A stretch of DNA of 64,000 bases from JAFAMS01 sp963715815 (GCA_963715815.1 OY970278.1:2666001-2730000), one strand, 5' to 3'. Shown: positions 16,878 to 26,431, counted from the first letter of the stretch. Numbers and translations: made by a program. Notes: generated from the letters alone by a model not told the origin.

Positions 16878-19819
16878 GGCTGGCGCCTCGACTTTACCTG
16901 TACCTTGGGCTTCGCGATGGCCTTTCCGTTCGATGTGGTCGTCCCGCCGTTTTCGAATGCACCGATATCGCATTTCGAATTGACGGCACCACGATAGAGA
17001 CCACGTTGATCTTGGTCGACGTCGCTTTCTCCGCACGAGTCCTCGAACGGAATCACGGCAACGATGCTCGATCCGGCGCCGGCGTCGGACATTGTTTGCG
17101 TCGCGCCGCCATTGTCGGCAAGCGCCGCGAGCGTGATTTGGCCCTGTCCGGTTACATCGTCGTCGTTACCGGACCATGCGCCGCTGACGTTGGTAGCGAT
17201 ATAGTTCCAGTCGTCGGAGGAAAGGCTTCCGGTCGTGTAAACGTCGGGTCCGTTGCTCGCGGAGCCGTGGGCAAAGAGGCTGTTCGTGATCGTGGCGTTG
17301 CTGCCGACGTTGAGATTTCCACCAGCGCCGTTCGTCGCACTGTTTGCGTAGAGAGTCACGTTTGTAAGGGTGACGCAGCCGCCGGCAGCCGCAAGCTCGA
17401 CGCCGCCGCCATCCTCTCCGGAGGTATTGCCCGTAATCGTCGAGTTGGTAAATTGGATCATGGCATCGTTGATTAGCGCGCCGCCGCCGCCCGTCCCACT
17501 CAGATTGCCGGCTACTGTATTGCCTGTAATAGTCGATTGCGTCACGGTACTGACGCCGCCGTTCCCAGCCCAAATCGCACCGCCACCATCGCCGGTCTGC
17601 GTTGGATTCGTCGCCGAGTTCTGGGTTAGCGTCGACGTCGACAAGGTCATTGCCGAGTTACTGATGTCAATGGCGCCGCCGCCGTTCGATGCCGAATTCG
17701 TCGTGAATGCTGAGCCGGTAATCGTAATTGGACCACCGTTGACTGAGACTGCGCCGGCGTAAGCATATGATGGACCAGCCTGGTTGCTGGTGAACGTCGA
17801 ACTGCTAATCGTGAAGCTGGGTTGCTCTTCAACATCCATCGCTCCACCAGACACGCCGTAGTATGCTGCGCTGCCACCGGTCGCTTTGTTCTGCGTGAAG
17901 GTCGCGATGATCGTATTCGACGCCACACTGAGGACCTTCGGTTGACGTTTCGTTGATTGCACGTGCGAGAACGCTAACTCGCGTGTAATCGCCTTCGCGG
18001 TTCCGTGAGTGTGGAACTGACGTTTACGGACCGCGGCGCGAGCGATCGCCGCCGGACGTCCGGCATGATGCGCAGCCGCCGGGCCAGGCTTACGGTATTT
18101 AGAACACTGGTCGCCGCAGCCTTGATCCTGCTCGAACCAATAGTACTCGATCGCGCCGCCGAATGCGGATCCTAACGTGTCGGTGGCCGACGCGACATTT
18201 TGGCTGAAGGCTGTTCCGGTTGCGGCGCTCATGTCGAGAAGGCCGCCGCTCTCCTCGTCGATCGCGCCGCCATCTGCCGAACCACCAGTTTCCGCGTTCG
18301 GGCCAGCCGTCACGGTATTGCTCGTAAACGTGTTGCCCGAGCCGGAGATCGCGAGGTTGCCGCCGGCGTCGCCGTTACCCGTGATTTCGATCGCGCCGCC
18401 GCCGCTGTAATAGTTCGTCGTCTGCGACGTCACCGAATTGCTCGTAAATATGTTCCCGCCGAGCAAGGAGATCGACGTGCTGTAATCCGCTTCAACCGCC
18501 CCGCCGTACGAGTCGCTCGTTCCGCTTGCAACGTTGCTCGAAAACGCATCACTCGTTAGCTGTGTCGTGCAGCCGGAGTCGTCGTAGACTGCACCGCCGC
18601 CACCCGCCACGTCGCTATTGGCGATCTTTCCGGCTTGATTTCCGTTCAATTGCGAGCCGCTCATGGTTAATCCGGAATTCGTGCAGTCGTCTTCGACGAT
18701 TGCGCCACCGAAATTCTCCACTGAGCCGCCCGTCGCGAGATTGGTAGTGAACGTCGATCCGGTGATCGTCATGTCGTCATCGGAATAAACGGCTCCACCA
18801 TATGCGAAGGGATAATCGTCCTGGCCGGCTTGCGCCGTATTGCTCGTGAAAGTCGAGGTCGCAATCGTCGAGTTTGGCGACTCGCTGCCGATCGCGCCAC
18901 CGAATTGCGCCTTGTTCCCGCTGAAGGACGAATTCGTTACCGAAAGCGTCGCACCAACATCGTTATAAACGGCGCCGCCTTCTCCGAAAGATGCCGAAGA
19001 GGCCGTATTGTTCGTAAACGTGACGGTATTGACGATCAGCGTTCCCTGATTGGAAATCGCCCCACCGCAAATCTCGCCCTCGTAACATGCGGTACCGGCT
19101 CCACTTGTCAGCGTCAATCCGGATATCGTAGCGCTAGTACCCGAATTTACGATAAAGATCGAGCTTGCGTTGTTGCCACTTATCGAGATCGTAGTTGCGC
19201 CGGGGCCGGCGATCGTAATGTTCTGCGCGAGCGTAATCGCACCGGTCGTCAACGTGATCGTTCCGCTCAATGACGGCGCGAACGCAATCGTATCCCCCGG
19301 ATTCGCGGCCGCAATCGCAGCCCGCAGCGATCCCGCTCCGCTGTCCGCAGTGGTGCTTACGGCCGGACCGAGCGCCGCGGTGATGGTGTTCGAGCCGGTT
19401 GCCGAGACGGTGAAGTTCAGCGTCACCTGATCGAGCAGCGTCCCGGTTCCGTTCGGTCCGCTATACGTCTGAATTAAGAATGTGTCGCTTCCGACATAGG
19501 CGTTGACCGTAAAGTCACATGTGATCGTTTGCCCGATCGTGCACTGCGGAGCAGCGATGTTGAAGATCTGCTGAAGGCCGCCATTGACTGTGATGACGAC
19601 AGATTCACTCGACGATGAAATCGTCTTCGGCTTGCGCGCATTTGAAGCCGTATTTGACGTGCTTGAGAACGTAATCACGAGCTGCGCCGGGACTTGCGAC
19701 CCTTTGCTCGCCGCCCCGCTGCCCGGTATGCTCGAACTATGCCCTCCGCCGCCCCCGCAGCCGGCTACCAACAAGGCTAGGAACGTCAGCGAAACGGCAA
19801 GAGCATAATAGCGTTGCAT
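16874..19819 (-). CDS. large beta-helix lipoprotein with parallel-repeat domain
   Basis: 981 aa. A lipobox signal (LLVAGC) and Gly run lead to a small beta domain (residues about 40-150). A choice-of-anchor-like start (GAGSLRAAIAAANPGDTIAF) follows, then a long right-handed parallel beta-helix of repeats such as GGAIS...TFTNNTASS and GGAVYNDV. The repeats resemble polymorphic outer-membrane and adhesin-like proteins. A basic, Ala/His-rich stretch of about 70 residues (encoded around 17925-18150, RKPGPAAAHHAGRPAAIARA) interrupts the repeats. It is presumably surface-exposed; no catalytic site is seen. Convergent with the ABC exporter. Confidence 0.75.
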   Translation of the reverse strand: MQRYYALAVSLTFLALLVAGCGGGGGHSSSIPGSGAASKGSQVPAQLVITFSSTSNTASNARKPKTISSSSESVVITVNGGLQQIFNIAAPQCTIGQTITCDFTVNAYVGSDTFLIQTYSGPNGTGTLLDQVTLNFTVSATGSNTITAALGPAVSTTADSGAGSLRAAIAAANPGDTIAFAPSLSGTITLTTGAITLAQNITIAGPGATTISISGNNASSIFIVNSGTSATISGLTLTSGAGTACYEGEICGGAISNQGTLIVNTVTFTNNTASSASFGEGGAVYNDVGATLSVTNSSFSGNKAQFGGAIGSESPNSTIATSTFTSNTAQAGQDDYPFAYGGAVYSDDDMTITGSTFTTNLATGGSVENFGGAIVEDDCTNSGLTMSGSQLNGNQAGKIANSDVAGGGGAVYDDSGCTTQLTSDAFSSNVASGTSDSYGGAVEADYSTSISLLGGNIFTSNSVTSQTTNYYSGGGAIEITGNGDAGGNLAISGSGNTFTSNTVTAGPNAETGGSADGGAIDEESGGLLDMSAATGTAFSQNVASATDTLGSAFGGAIEYYWFEQDQGCGDQCSKYRKPGPAAAHHAGRPAAIARAAVRKRQFHTHGTAKAITRELAFSHVQSTKRQPKVLSVASNTIIATFTQNKATGGSAAYYGVSGGAMDVEEQPSFTISSSTFTSNQAGPSYAYAGAVSVNGGPITITGSAFTTNSASNGGGAIDISNSAMTLSTSTLTQNSATNPTQTGDGGGAIWAGNGGVSTVTQSTITGNTVAGNLSGTGGGGALINDAMIQFTNSTITGNTSGEDGGGVELAAAGGCVTLTNVTLYANSATNGAGGNLNVGSNATITNSLFAHGSASNGPDVYTTGSLSSDDWNYIATNVSGAWSGNDDDVTGQGQITLAALADNGGATQTMSDAGAGSSIVAVIPFEDSCGESDVDQDQRGLYRGAVNSKCDIGAFENGGTTTSNGKAIAKPKVQVKSRRQP

Positions 19820-19843
19820 AGAGGGGCCGACTCTGACAACGCT

Positions 19844-19871
19844 CGTGCCCCTTCCTTGCGGTCGGGGGCAC
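19844..19871. terminator. hairpin between oxidase operon and beta-helix gene
   Basis: GTGCCCC (19844-19850) pairs with GGGGCAC (19865-19871) around a 14-base loop, just past the stop of the multicopper oxidase gene on the minus strand. There is no U tract, so it is a weak candidate for the end of the porin-cytochrome/YceI/oxidase transcript. Confidence 0.35.
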
Positions 19872-19885
19872 CCCTGGCTAATTAG

Positions 19886-21448
19886 TTACTCGGCGAGCAC
19901 TTTGGCCATCATTCCGCCGTCTTCGTGATCGGTGATGTGGCAATGGAACAGGAAAGTCCCGGCGATCACCGGATCGCGAAAGTCTACCAACAACGTAACG
20001 GTCGTCGGGATGGGCGAACCCGAGCCTCCGCGAGTTTGAGCGGGCACGTCGACGGTATCCACCCAATTCCGCGTCGGATTGGTGATGCCGTTGCTAGACA
20101 AGACGACGAAGTGCACTTGATGCGTGTGGAACGAGTGGACTTCGTCGGTGTCATTCTCGATCGTCCACTGCTCCGTCGTTCCGATGTGGACCGTGTACAT
20201 CGGCGACGCAGCTGGATCGTAGCTGACGCCGTTGATGTAGAACGCAGTCGAGTTTTCTTGCAAATGGACCGTCCGAAATGCGGACGGCGCCGGCGGCGCA
20301 ACGCGATACGCCTGCCTCATCCGCAATCCCATCGGTTTCGCGACGCGAACGGTCGACGTCGTTCCGTAGTCGTTGTAAAGCTGTCCGAGCGTGACTTGCG
20401 GATTAGGATCGCCGATCGGACCGGCGTTGTAACACTTCGAGATCAGCGGCGTCGGAGCGGACGGACCCGTCACGATGAACTCCGCGCGTCCTGCAGGCGG
20501 AATGACGATATCGTTGACCGTCTGCGATAACGAGCTGCCGGGACCACTGTAATCTTGCAGCGGAACGCCGTCTTGCGCGACCAGCTGCAACTGGACGCCA
20601 GGAATGTACAAATCGAAATGGCGCACGCCTGATGCGTTGAGGACGCGCCACAATTGCCGCTCTCCGGGCTGAATTCCGATTGACGCGGCTTGTACGCCGT
20701 TGATTGTCGGGGCTTTGTCGCCTTCGGGTTGACACAACGACGTGCTGCCTGGACCGCCGCCACCGTCGTCATCGAGAGTGTGGCGATATGAGGTAATGCG
20801 CGCACGACGGCGCGCGACGTCGTCACCGAGCGCCTCCGAGACGGACGGATCAAAGAACACGTCGCGCAGTACGATCACGCGCTCGCGTAATCCGGTCAAG
20901 CTCGGGATCTCATCGGCGATTCCCTCGATGACGATGGCGCCGCCCATGCCGTTACCAATTTCCCAGTTGGTAAGCCCATGCGGATGCGGATGATACCAAT
21001 ACATCCCCGGCGGTTGATCCGAATCGATTTTGACACTGTACGTATACGACGATCCCGGTGCGGCGTTCGTGAGAATGACCTCGTCACCTGGCTGGTTCGG
21101 AGAGGTCGTCAATCCGTGAAAGTGCAGATTCGAATTTGAGACGATGCCGACACCGCAGAACTCGGGCAAATTGTTCACGTACGTCAGTTGAATAGTATCG
21201 CCCGGGTGAACGCGGATCGTCGGGGCAACCTCGTTGCCGTTAAAAAAGAACGCGGGACGACTGTTTGAGTCATACTGCGCCGTCAACGTCAGCGCTGCAA
21301 CGCCGCTCGAGCTATCCACTTCCGCAATCGCGGGCAAACTCGTCGCGTTCGAAGGCGTCGAGCTTCCGGGTACGTGCGATCCGCCTCCGCCGCCTCCGCA
21401 CGACACGAGAGCGACAATGGCGACGACGGCCAGTGCAAGACGTCTCAT
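19886..21448 (-). CDS. multicopper oxidase, lipoprotein
   Basis: 520 aa. The lipobox signal (IVALVSC) and Gly run indicate a lipid-anchored periplasmic or outer-membrane enzyme. All copper motifs of a three-domain laccase-type oxidase are visible: HFHG (109-112), YWYHPHPHG (151-158), HSFHTHQVHF, and near the C-terminus HCHITDHEDGGMM, which supplies the T1 Cys, His and Met. Such enzymes oxidise phenolics, Cu(I), Mn(II) or Fe(II) with O2. It is the last gene of the operon, overlapping YceI as ATGA. Pairing with a haem porin suggests a metal or electron-transfer role, which is inference. Confidence 0.92.
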   Translation of the reverse strand: MRRLALAVVAIVALVSCGGGGGGSHVPGSSTPSNATSLPAIAEVDSSSGVAALTLTAQYDSNSRPAFFFNGNEVAPTIRVHPGDTIQLTYVNNLPEFCGVGIVSNSNLHFHGLTTSPNQPGDEVILTNAAPGSSYTYSVKIDSDQPPGMYWYHPHPHGLTNWEIGNGMGGAIVIEGIADEIPSLTGLRERVIVLRDVFFDPSVSEALGDDVARRRARITSYRHTLDDDGGGGPGSTSLCQPEGDKAPTINGVQAASIGIQPGERQLWRVLNASGVRHFDLYIPGVQLQLVAQDGVPLQDYSGPGSSLSQTVNDIVIPPAGRAEFIVTGPSAPTPLISKCYNAGPIGDPNPQVTLGQLYNDYGTTSTVRVAKPMGLRMRQAYRVAPPAPSAFRTVHLQENSTAFYINGVSYDPAASPMYTVHIGTTEQWTIENDTDEVHSFHTHQVHFVVLSSNGITNPTRNWVDTVDVPAQTRGGSGSPIPTTVTLLVDFRDPVIAGTFLFHCHITDHEDGGMMAKVLAE

Positions 21449-22002
21449 TTCAGCACGACGTCCATCGTAATATCTGCGATTCCGCCGATGGCAGGATCCA
21501 GCCGCGACCCTTTCATTCCAAAGACGTGCCGATCGATTTGGCCGACGGCATGATAGACTTGGCGCCCGCCTGCGCTTTGAATCGTCACGTCAAAATGCTC
21601 GGGTTGTGTGACGCCGTGCATCGTGAGCGTCCCATCGATTCCAAACGATGTGGCGTCGTGCTGCGTGATTTTCGTACTACTAAAGGTCCACGTCGGGAAC
21701 TTTTTCACATCGAAATAGTCGGGGCTTTGAATGCATCCCGTCTGATCCGGATCGCCTGTGGAGACTTTCGTTGCGTCGAGCGAAAGAGTGACGCTCGCCG
21801 GTACGGGCGAGTCGCTCGCAAACACGACCGTGCCGCCCTGGATTGGAACCATTCCCGTTACGCGTTCGACGAATACGTGCGAGATGCTGAAACCGACCTT
21901 GGATGCGTGTGGATCGATGGCGCGATCCGTGCTCGCCACTGCGACGTCGGGCATGGTGGCGCCGAGCATGAAAAGCAACGCGGCCACAATTCGAACGTAC
22001 AT
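21445..22002 (-). CDS. YceI-family periplasmic protein
   Basis: 185 aa from ATG 22002, which overlaps the upstream stop by one base (TGATG); the frame is open further upstream, but that part is a shadow of the porin gene. Signal peptide (IVAALLFMLGATMPDVAVAS), then the YceI lipocalin-like beta barrel: AIDPHASKVGFSISHVFVER, the Asp-rich middle (VSTGDPDQTGC), FSSTKITQHD and GTLTMHGVTQP. The family binds isoprenoid quinone-like lipids. Located between a haem porin and a copper oxidase, it may handle a lipid electron carrier; the sequence does not prove this. Confidence 0.9.
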   Translation of the reverse strand: MYVRIVAALLFMLGATMPDVAVASTDRAIDPHASKVGFSISHVFVERVTGMVPIQGGTVVFASDSPVPASVTLSLDATKVSTGDPDQTGCIQSPDYFDVKKFPTWTFSSTKITQHDATSFGIDGTLTMHGVTQPEHFDVTIQSAGGRQVYHAVGQIDRHVFGMKGSRLDPAIGGIADITMDVVLK

Positions 22003-23138
22003 CAATAGCCGATCGTAAACTGGAGGTTCCAAACATGTGTCGGCGCGGAGTTGGAGATCACGTTCTCGAGCGTAATCCGCGAGTTTTCGCCTGTGCCGTA
22101 ACCGAGCATGATCACGCCGTCTCGGTAGAAGCCGCCATTCGGCGACCCAGGGCCCGGCGTAACCGCCGGTGAGTTCGTGCCTTCGTAACGCGCTTCGGCA
22201 TACAGCCTGCGGCTGAACATGTAGCGCAGCTGCGATAGCCCACCGCTCGATGCACACCCTACTCGAAAGAGCATGTTGCAATTCGAGTCCCAGCCCGTTT
22301 GGATCAGGTTGTCCCATTCCCAGCGCGAGAAATCATTGTAGACGGCGGCAAAACCGGTGCGTCCAAATCGGTCTATGTTGCCGTCCACGAGCGGCCGCGT
22401 CCCCGAATAACGGTAACCGCTAAACGTGAGCGGTCCCATGACGTCTTGCGCAACGCCCATCGCGTCGTTTCCATATGATGGAATCCCGCTTTGCCGGTCG
22501 TGCCCTTGCCCCACGAAGACCTGACTGCTCAAACCGCGCGTCATATCACCGACGCTCGCGCGAACTCCGATCTTCGGATCAAAAAAGTTGAATGGATTGT
22601 TGCCGACCGTTTGTTCCATGACGGCGTAGCCTTGATATGAATCGCGAAACGTCTCAGGATCGACAGGAACCGGCAACGTGAACGAGCCGGCCTGCGCAAA
22701 GACCGGAATCCGCGAACTCCATGGATTGACGCGATCGATAATCCAGGCGTCGCGCGTGAGACCCGGCATGCCGCCGTCGACGACGTATTGCTCGACGAGA
22801 TAACTGGCGCGATTTCCGATCGCACCGGCCGTAAACGTCTCGACTTCGTCAACGATGTCTTTTGGCAAGCCGTCACCCTGAATCTCAGTTGACGCGACGA
22901 GATTCGCTTTTGCCGAGATCGGAAACGCCGGACCCGGCTTCACACCTGGGATCCGATAGCCGTTTGCCATGAAAGCCGCCCCAAACGCATTGAGATGGGG
23001 GATGACCGAGTGGCACTTTTCGCACGTCACGCCGTACTGGTGCGCGAAAATTGGAACGGCAACAACCGGCCGCGAGCGTAGGCCGGCGGCGACTAGAAGC
23101 CCAACCAGGGCGGTTGCGAGAGCGATTCGACGGGACAT
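22002..23138 (-). CDS. Cyc2-like outer-membrane cytochrome-porin fusion
   Basis: 378 aa. The signal peptide ends near residue 27 (VVAVPIFAHQ). One c-type haem site, CEKCH (residues 39-43), follows directly. Next comes LNAFGAAFMANGYRIPG, which resembles the short haem domain of Cyc2-type iron oxidases. About 310 residues of alternating hydrophobic strands follow, with aromatic girdle residues, ending LQFTIGY with a near-terminal aromatic, as in a barrel. An ACGGAGGACCG ribosome-binding site supports ATG 23138. First gene of the YceI/multicopper oxidase operon. Cyc2 proteins pass electrons across the outer membrane; this member is short and its substrate is unknown. Confidence 0.7.
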   Translation of the reverse strand: MSRRIALATALVGLLVAAGLRSRPVVAVPIFAHQYGVTCEKCHSVIPHLNAFGAAFMANGYRIPGVKPGPAFPISAKANLVASTEIQGDGLPKDIVDEVETFTAGAIGNRASYLVEQYVVDGGMPGLTRDAWIIDRVNPWSSRIPVFAQAGSFTLPVPVDPETFRDSYQGYAVMEQTVGNNPFNFFDPKIGVRASVGDMTRGLSSQVFVGQGHDRQSGIPSYGNDAMGVAQDVMGPLTFSGYRYSGTRPLVDGNIDRFGRTGFAAVYNDFSRWEWDNLIQTGWDSNCNMLFRVGCASSGGLSQLRYMFSRRLYAEARYEGTNSPAVTPGPGSPNGGFYRDGVIMLGYGTGENSRITLENVISNSAPTHVWNLQFTIGY

Positions 23139-23160
23139 CGGTCCTCCGTAGACTGCGCAT

Positions 23161-23195
23161 TAGGCATGCCTACTTCGGAGTCCTAGTTCGTCCTA
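23161..23195 (-). promoter_or_regulatory. palindrome and repeats upstream of the cytochrome-porin operon
   Basis: A perfect 12-bp palindrome TAGGCATGCCTA (23161-23172) ends 23 bases before the porin ATG. Read on the minus strand, two further TAGGAC copies precede it (complement of GTCCTA at 23180-23185 and 23190-23195), spaced ten bases apart. The arrangement looks like an operator for a regulator binding one face of the helix. No regulator is adjacent. Confidence 0.4.
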
Positions 23196-23213
23196 ACCGC
23201 CCTCTTGGAGATT

Positions 23214-25181
23214 TTAGCGCCTGGCGTCGATTGCGTCCAGAGCGGTGACGTTCTCTAGGGCGGAGAGATCACCCAAATCCAAGCCAAGATAGCGAGCGCG
23301 CGCTACGCGGCGCATTACTTTGAGATTGCGCGTCTTAGGAAGATCATCGACGAATGCAATCGACTTCGGCCGAAGCGATTTACCCATGACACGCTCGATC
23401 ACGCTCATCAGCTCCGAGCGCATCGTATCGCTTTCGTCTTCGCGACGTTTCGGAACGACCAAACACACGACGACGTCACCTTTGATGTCGTCGGGAACGG
23501 CAATCGCCGCAGCCTCCCGCACGCGCGCATCGGAGACGAGTGCGCTCTCGAACTCTGCAGGACCGACGCGTTTTCCAGCCACGTTGATCGTGTCGTCGCT
23601 GCGTCCGCGAATATACCAGTAGCCGTCGGCGTCGATGATGCACCAATCGCCGTGCACCCATGTACGCGGAAAGCGTTCCCAATACGAGGCAAGATAACGG
23701 GCGTCGTCACGTGTCGTCGCGCTGCCGCCCCAAAACGATTGCGTCATGCCCGGCCACGGTTCGGTGACGACCAATTCGCCGACGTCGCCACGCACGGGCT
23801 TTCCGTCGGCATCGTACACATCCGCAACCATTCCGGGAATCGGCCCGTGGAACGAATTCGGCACGAGCGGCATCGTCGGAAAACACCCGACGATTCCGCC
23901 CGAGATTTCGGTTCCGCCGGAATAGTTGATGATCGGAAGACGATCGCCGCCCACGACGTGCGCAAACCATTTCCATGGCTCAGTATTCCACGGCTCACCG
24001 GAGCTCGCGAGAATACGCATGCGCGAAAGATCGTGCGCGCGCACGGGATCTGCGCCGTGCACCATCAACGAGCGGATTGCAGTCGGTGCGATCCCCAAAT
24101 GCGTCACGCCGTGCGATTCACAAACGCTCCATAAGCGATCCGGCTTGGGATAATCGGGCGTCCCTTCGTAAAGCACGGCGGTCGCGCCGATTCCAAACGC
24201 AGAGAAAATCAACCATGGCCCCATCATCCAGCCGATATCCGTGAACCACAAGATCCGGTCGCCGGCGCGCAAATCGGTGCACAGCCACGCGTCGATCATC
24301 GCTTTGAGCGGAAAGCCTGCGTGCACGTGCACGACGCCCTTCGGTTTTCCGGTGCTGCCGCTCGTATAGAGCAGCATCATCTGATCGTTCGCGCCGGTGC
24401 GCTCGTAGCTGACGACCGGCTCGTGCGAATCGACCGCGGTCTCCCAATCCAAATCGCGTCCGCGCTGCATCGGCACTTCGATGTTGGCTCGTCGAAAGAC
24501 GAGCACGTGCTCGACGCTTGGCGCATCCGCGAGAGCTTCGTCCGCGACGGTTTTCATCGCGACAGGTTTCCCGCGCCGCGAAACGCCATCGACCGTTAAG
24601 AGAACCTTCGCATTGGCGTCGGCAAGACGCGTCGCAAGCGCCTGCGGCCCGTAACCGGAGAACGCGGGTACCGCAATTGCGCCGATATACGCGATCGCGA
24701 GAAGTGCGATCGCCGTTTCGGGGATCAGCGGCATGAAGATGCCGATCGTGTCGCCTTTGCGCACGCCAAGCGCGCGCAGCGTTCCCCCCAAACGCGCAAC
24801 TGCACCGCGCAGCTCCGCATAGCTCAGCGTTCGGACCGTGCCGTCTTCGCCTTCCCAAACGATCGCACGCTGCTCGCCACGCCCACGCGCGATCCACCGG
24901 TCTAGACAATTAGCAGCTGCGTTGTATTCGGCGCCGGCAAACCAGCGCGCAAACTGTTTTCCACGCGAAATATCCAGCAGCTCGTCCCACGTCCGGTCCC
25001 AATGCAAGTCGAGCATCTCAACCATCGTCTCGTTGAACGGACGGATGTCGCGCGCGATTGCTTCGAGCAACGCCGGATACGAATCGACGTTCATCCGAGC
25101 CAGCAGTTGCGTCAGATTCGCGTCGCGAATTTGCTCTTTGCTCGGCTCCCACCGATAGACGGCGTGCGTAGGGGCACTCAC
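23214..25181 (-). CDS. acetyl-CoA/acetoacetyl-CoA synthetase-like AMP-forming ligase
   Basis: About 655 aa from GTG 25181, supported by AGAAGG eight bases upstream; the frame is open to 25238, but the shorter form leaves a 62-base divergent promoter region. ANL-superfamily ligase: YTSGSTGKPKGVVHVHAGF (P loop), YSGGTEISGG, HGDWCIIDADGYWYIRGRSD and the C-terminal PKTRNLKVMRR, whose Lys is the adenylation residue. The N-terminal ACAS-like region (FARWFAGAEYNAAANCLDRW) indicates activation of a short carboxylic acid to its CoA ester. Divergent from an acyl-CoA dehydrogenase, so probably fatty or branched-acid catabolism. Confidence 0.88.
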   Translation of the reverse strand: MSAPTHAVYRWEPSKEQIRDANLTQLLARMNVDSYPALLEAIARDIRPFNETMVEMLDLHWDRTWDELLDISRGKQFARWFAGAEYNAAANCLDRWIARGRGEQRAIVWEGEDGTVRTLSYAELRGAVARLGGTLRALGVRKGDTIGIFMPLIPETAIALLAIAYIGAIAVPAFSGYGPQALATRLADANAKVLLTVDGVSRRGKPVAMKTVADEALADAPSVEHVLVFRRANIEVPMQRGRDLDWETAVDSHEPVVSYERTGANDQMMLLYTSGSTGKPKGVVHVHAGFPLKAMIDAWLCTDLRAGDRILWFTDIGWMMGPWLIFSAFGIGATAVLYEGTPDYPKPDRLWSVCESHGVTHLGIAPTAIRSLMVHGADPVRAHDLSRMRILASSGEPWNTEPWKWFAHVVGGDRLPIINYSGGTEISGGIVGCFPTMPLVPNSFHGPIPGMVADVYDADGKPVRGDVGELVVTEPWPGMTQSFWGGSATTRDDARYLASYWERFPRTWVHGDWCIIDADGYWYIRGRSDDTINVAGKRVGPAEFESALVSDARVREAAAIAVPDDIKGDVVVCLVVPKRREDESDTMRSELMSVIERVMGKSLRPKSIAFVDDLPKTRNLKVMRRVARARYLGLDLGDLSALENVTALDAIDARR

Positions 25182-25243
25182 CTCGCGAGCCTTCTCTAGG
25201 AGGGATAGGTCGCCTGCGGAGGCTGCGCGAAAGCGCAACCACC

Positions 25244-26419
25244 ATGGCTATTGCGCCGCCGAAATACGACTCCGACGAAGAGGCAATGATTCTCGACATG
25301 GTGCGCACGCTCGTCGCTGAGCGCGTCGCTCCACGCGCAGCCGAGATCGACGAGCGCGGCGAGTTTCCGTGGGACATCAAAGAACTTTTCGCGCAAAACG
25401 ATTTGCTCGGCGTCCCGTTCCCGTCCGAATACGGCGGCGTCGGCGGCTCGTTCGTTACGTACGTCAAAGTCGTCGAAGAAGTTGCCAAAGCGTGCGCGTC
25501 GAGCGCGCTGATCATCGCGGTGCAAGAGCTCGGCACACTGCCGATCATGATCGGCGGCAGTGACGAGCAAAAGCGACGCTTCATTCCGAAGCTCGCGAGC
25601 GGCGAGTTCTTGTGCGCTTACGCGCTCACTGAGGTCGGTAGCGGCTCGGATGCAGCGGGTTCGATGCGCACGACCGCGACGCGCGACGGCGATGCGTTCG
25701 TTCTCAACGGCGGCAAGATTTGGATCACACAAGGCGGCGTCGCCGACGTCGTGACGGTTTTCGCGATCACAGATCCGAGCAAAGGTCCGAACGGCATCAG
25801 TGCGTTTCTCGTCGAGAAAGGCACGCCCGGATTCACCGTCGGTAAGCTCGAGAAAAAAATGGGAATTCGCGGCTCGCCGACCGTCGAGCTGAACTTCGTC
25901 GATTGCCGCGTGCCGGCGGCGAACCTACTCGGCATCGAAGGCGAAGGATTCAAGATCGCCATGAAGGTGCTCGACAAGTCGCGCCCCGGGATCGCGGCGC
26001 AAGCGCTCGGCATAGCGCAAGGTGCGCTTGACTACGCAACCCAGTACGCCAAAGAGCGGATCGCCTTCGGCAAGCCCATCGCGCAGCAACAAGGCATCCA
26101 ATTCATGCTGGCCGACATGCGCACCGAGATCGAATCGGCGCGGCTGCTGCTCTACGAGGCGGCGCGCAAATGTGATGAGGGCGCGGCCGACACGACCGAG
26201 TTCGCAGCGATGGCGAAGCTTAAGTGCGGCGATGTCGCGATGAGCGTGACGACCGACGCCGTCCAGATCCTCGGGGGCTTCGGCTACTCAACCGAGTATC
26301 CGGTCGAGCGAATGATGCGCGACGCGAAGATCACACAGATCTACGAGGGCACACAGCAGATCCAGCGGATCGTCATCGCGCGGAAAATGGTCGGCAAAGG
26401 ACCAGCCCCCCGAGGGTAG
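25244..26419 (+). CDS. acyl-CoA dehydrogenase
   Basis: 391 aa, full family length. The N-terminal helical domain is followed by the FAD-binding middle with CAYALTEVGSGSDAAG and GGKIWITQGGVADV. The C-terminal domain contains QILGGFGYSTEYPVERMMRD and the catalytic-region segment AKITQIYEGTQQIQRIVIAR, where the Glu of YEGT is the usual base. This FAD enzyme makes the 2,3-double bond in acyl-CoA. The short-chain type is likely, since it is divergent from the short-acid CoA ligase. A hairpin follows the gene. Confidence 0.95.
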   Translation: MAIAPPKYDSDEEAMILDMVRTLVAERVAPRAAEIDERGEFPWDIKELFAQNDLLGVPFPSEYGGVGGSFVTYVKVVEEVAKACASSALIIAVQELGTLPIMIGGSDEQKRRFIPKLASGEFLCAYALTEVGSGSDAAGSMRTTATRDGDAFVLNGGKIWITQGGVADVVTVFAITDPSKGPNGISAFLVEKGTPGFTVGKLEKKMGIRGSPTVELNFVDCRVPAANLLGIEGEGFKIAMKVLDKSRPGIAAQALGIAQGALDYATQYAKERIAFGKPIAQQQGIQFMLADMRTEIESARLLLYEAARKCDEGAADTTEFAAMAKLKCGDVAMSVTTDAVQILGGFGYSTEYPVERMMRDAKITQIYEGTQQIQRIVIARKMVGKGPAPRG

Positions 26420-26431
26420 AAACTTCCGAGC

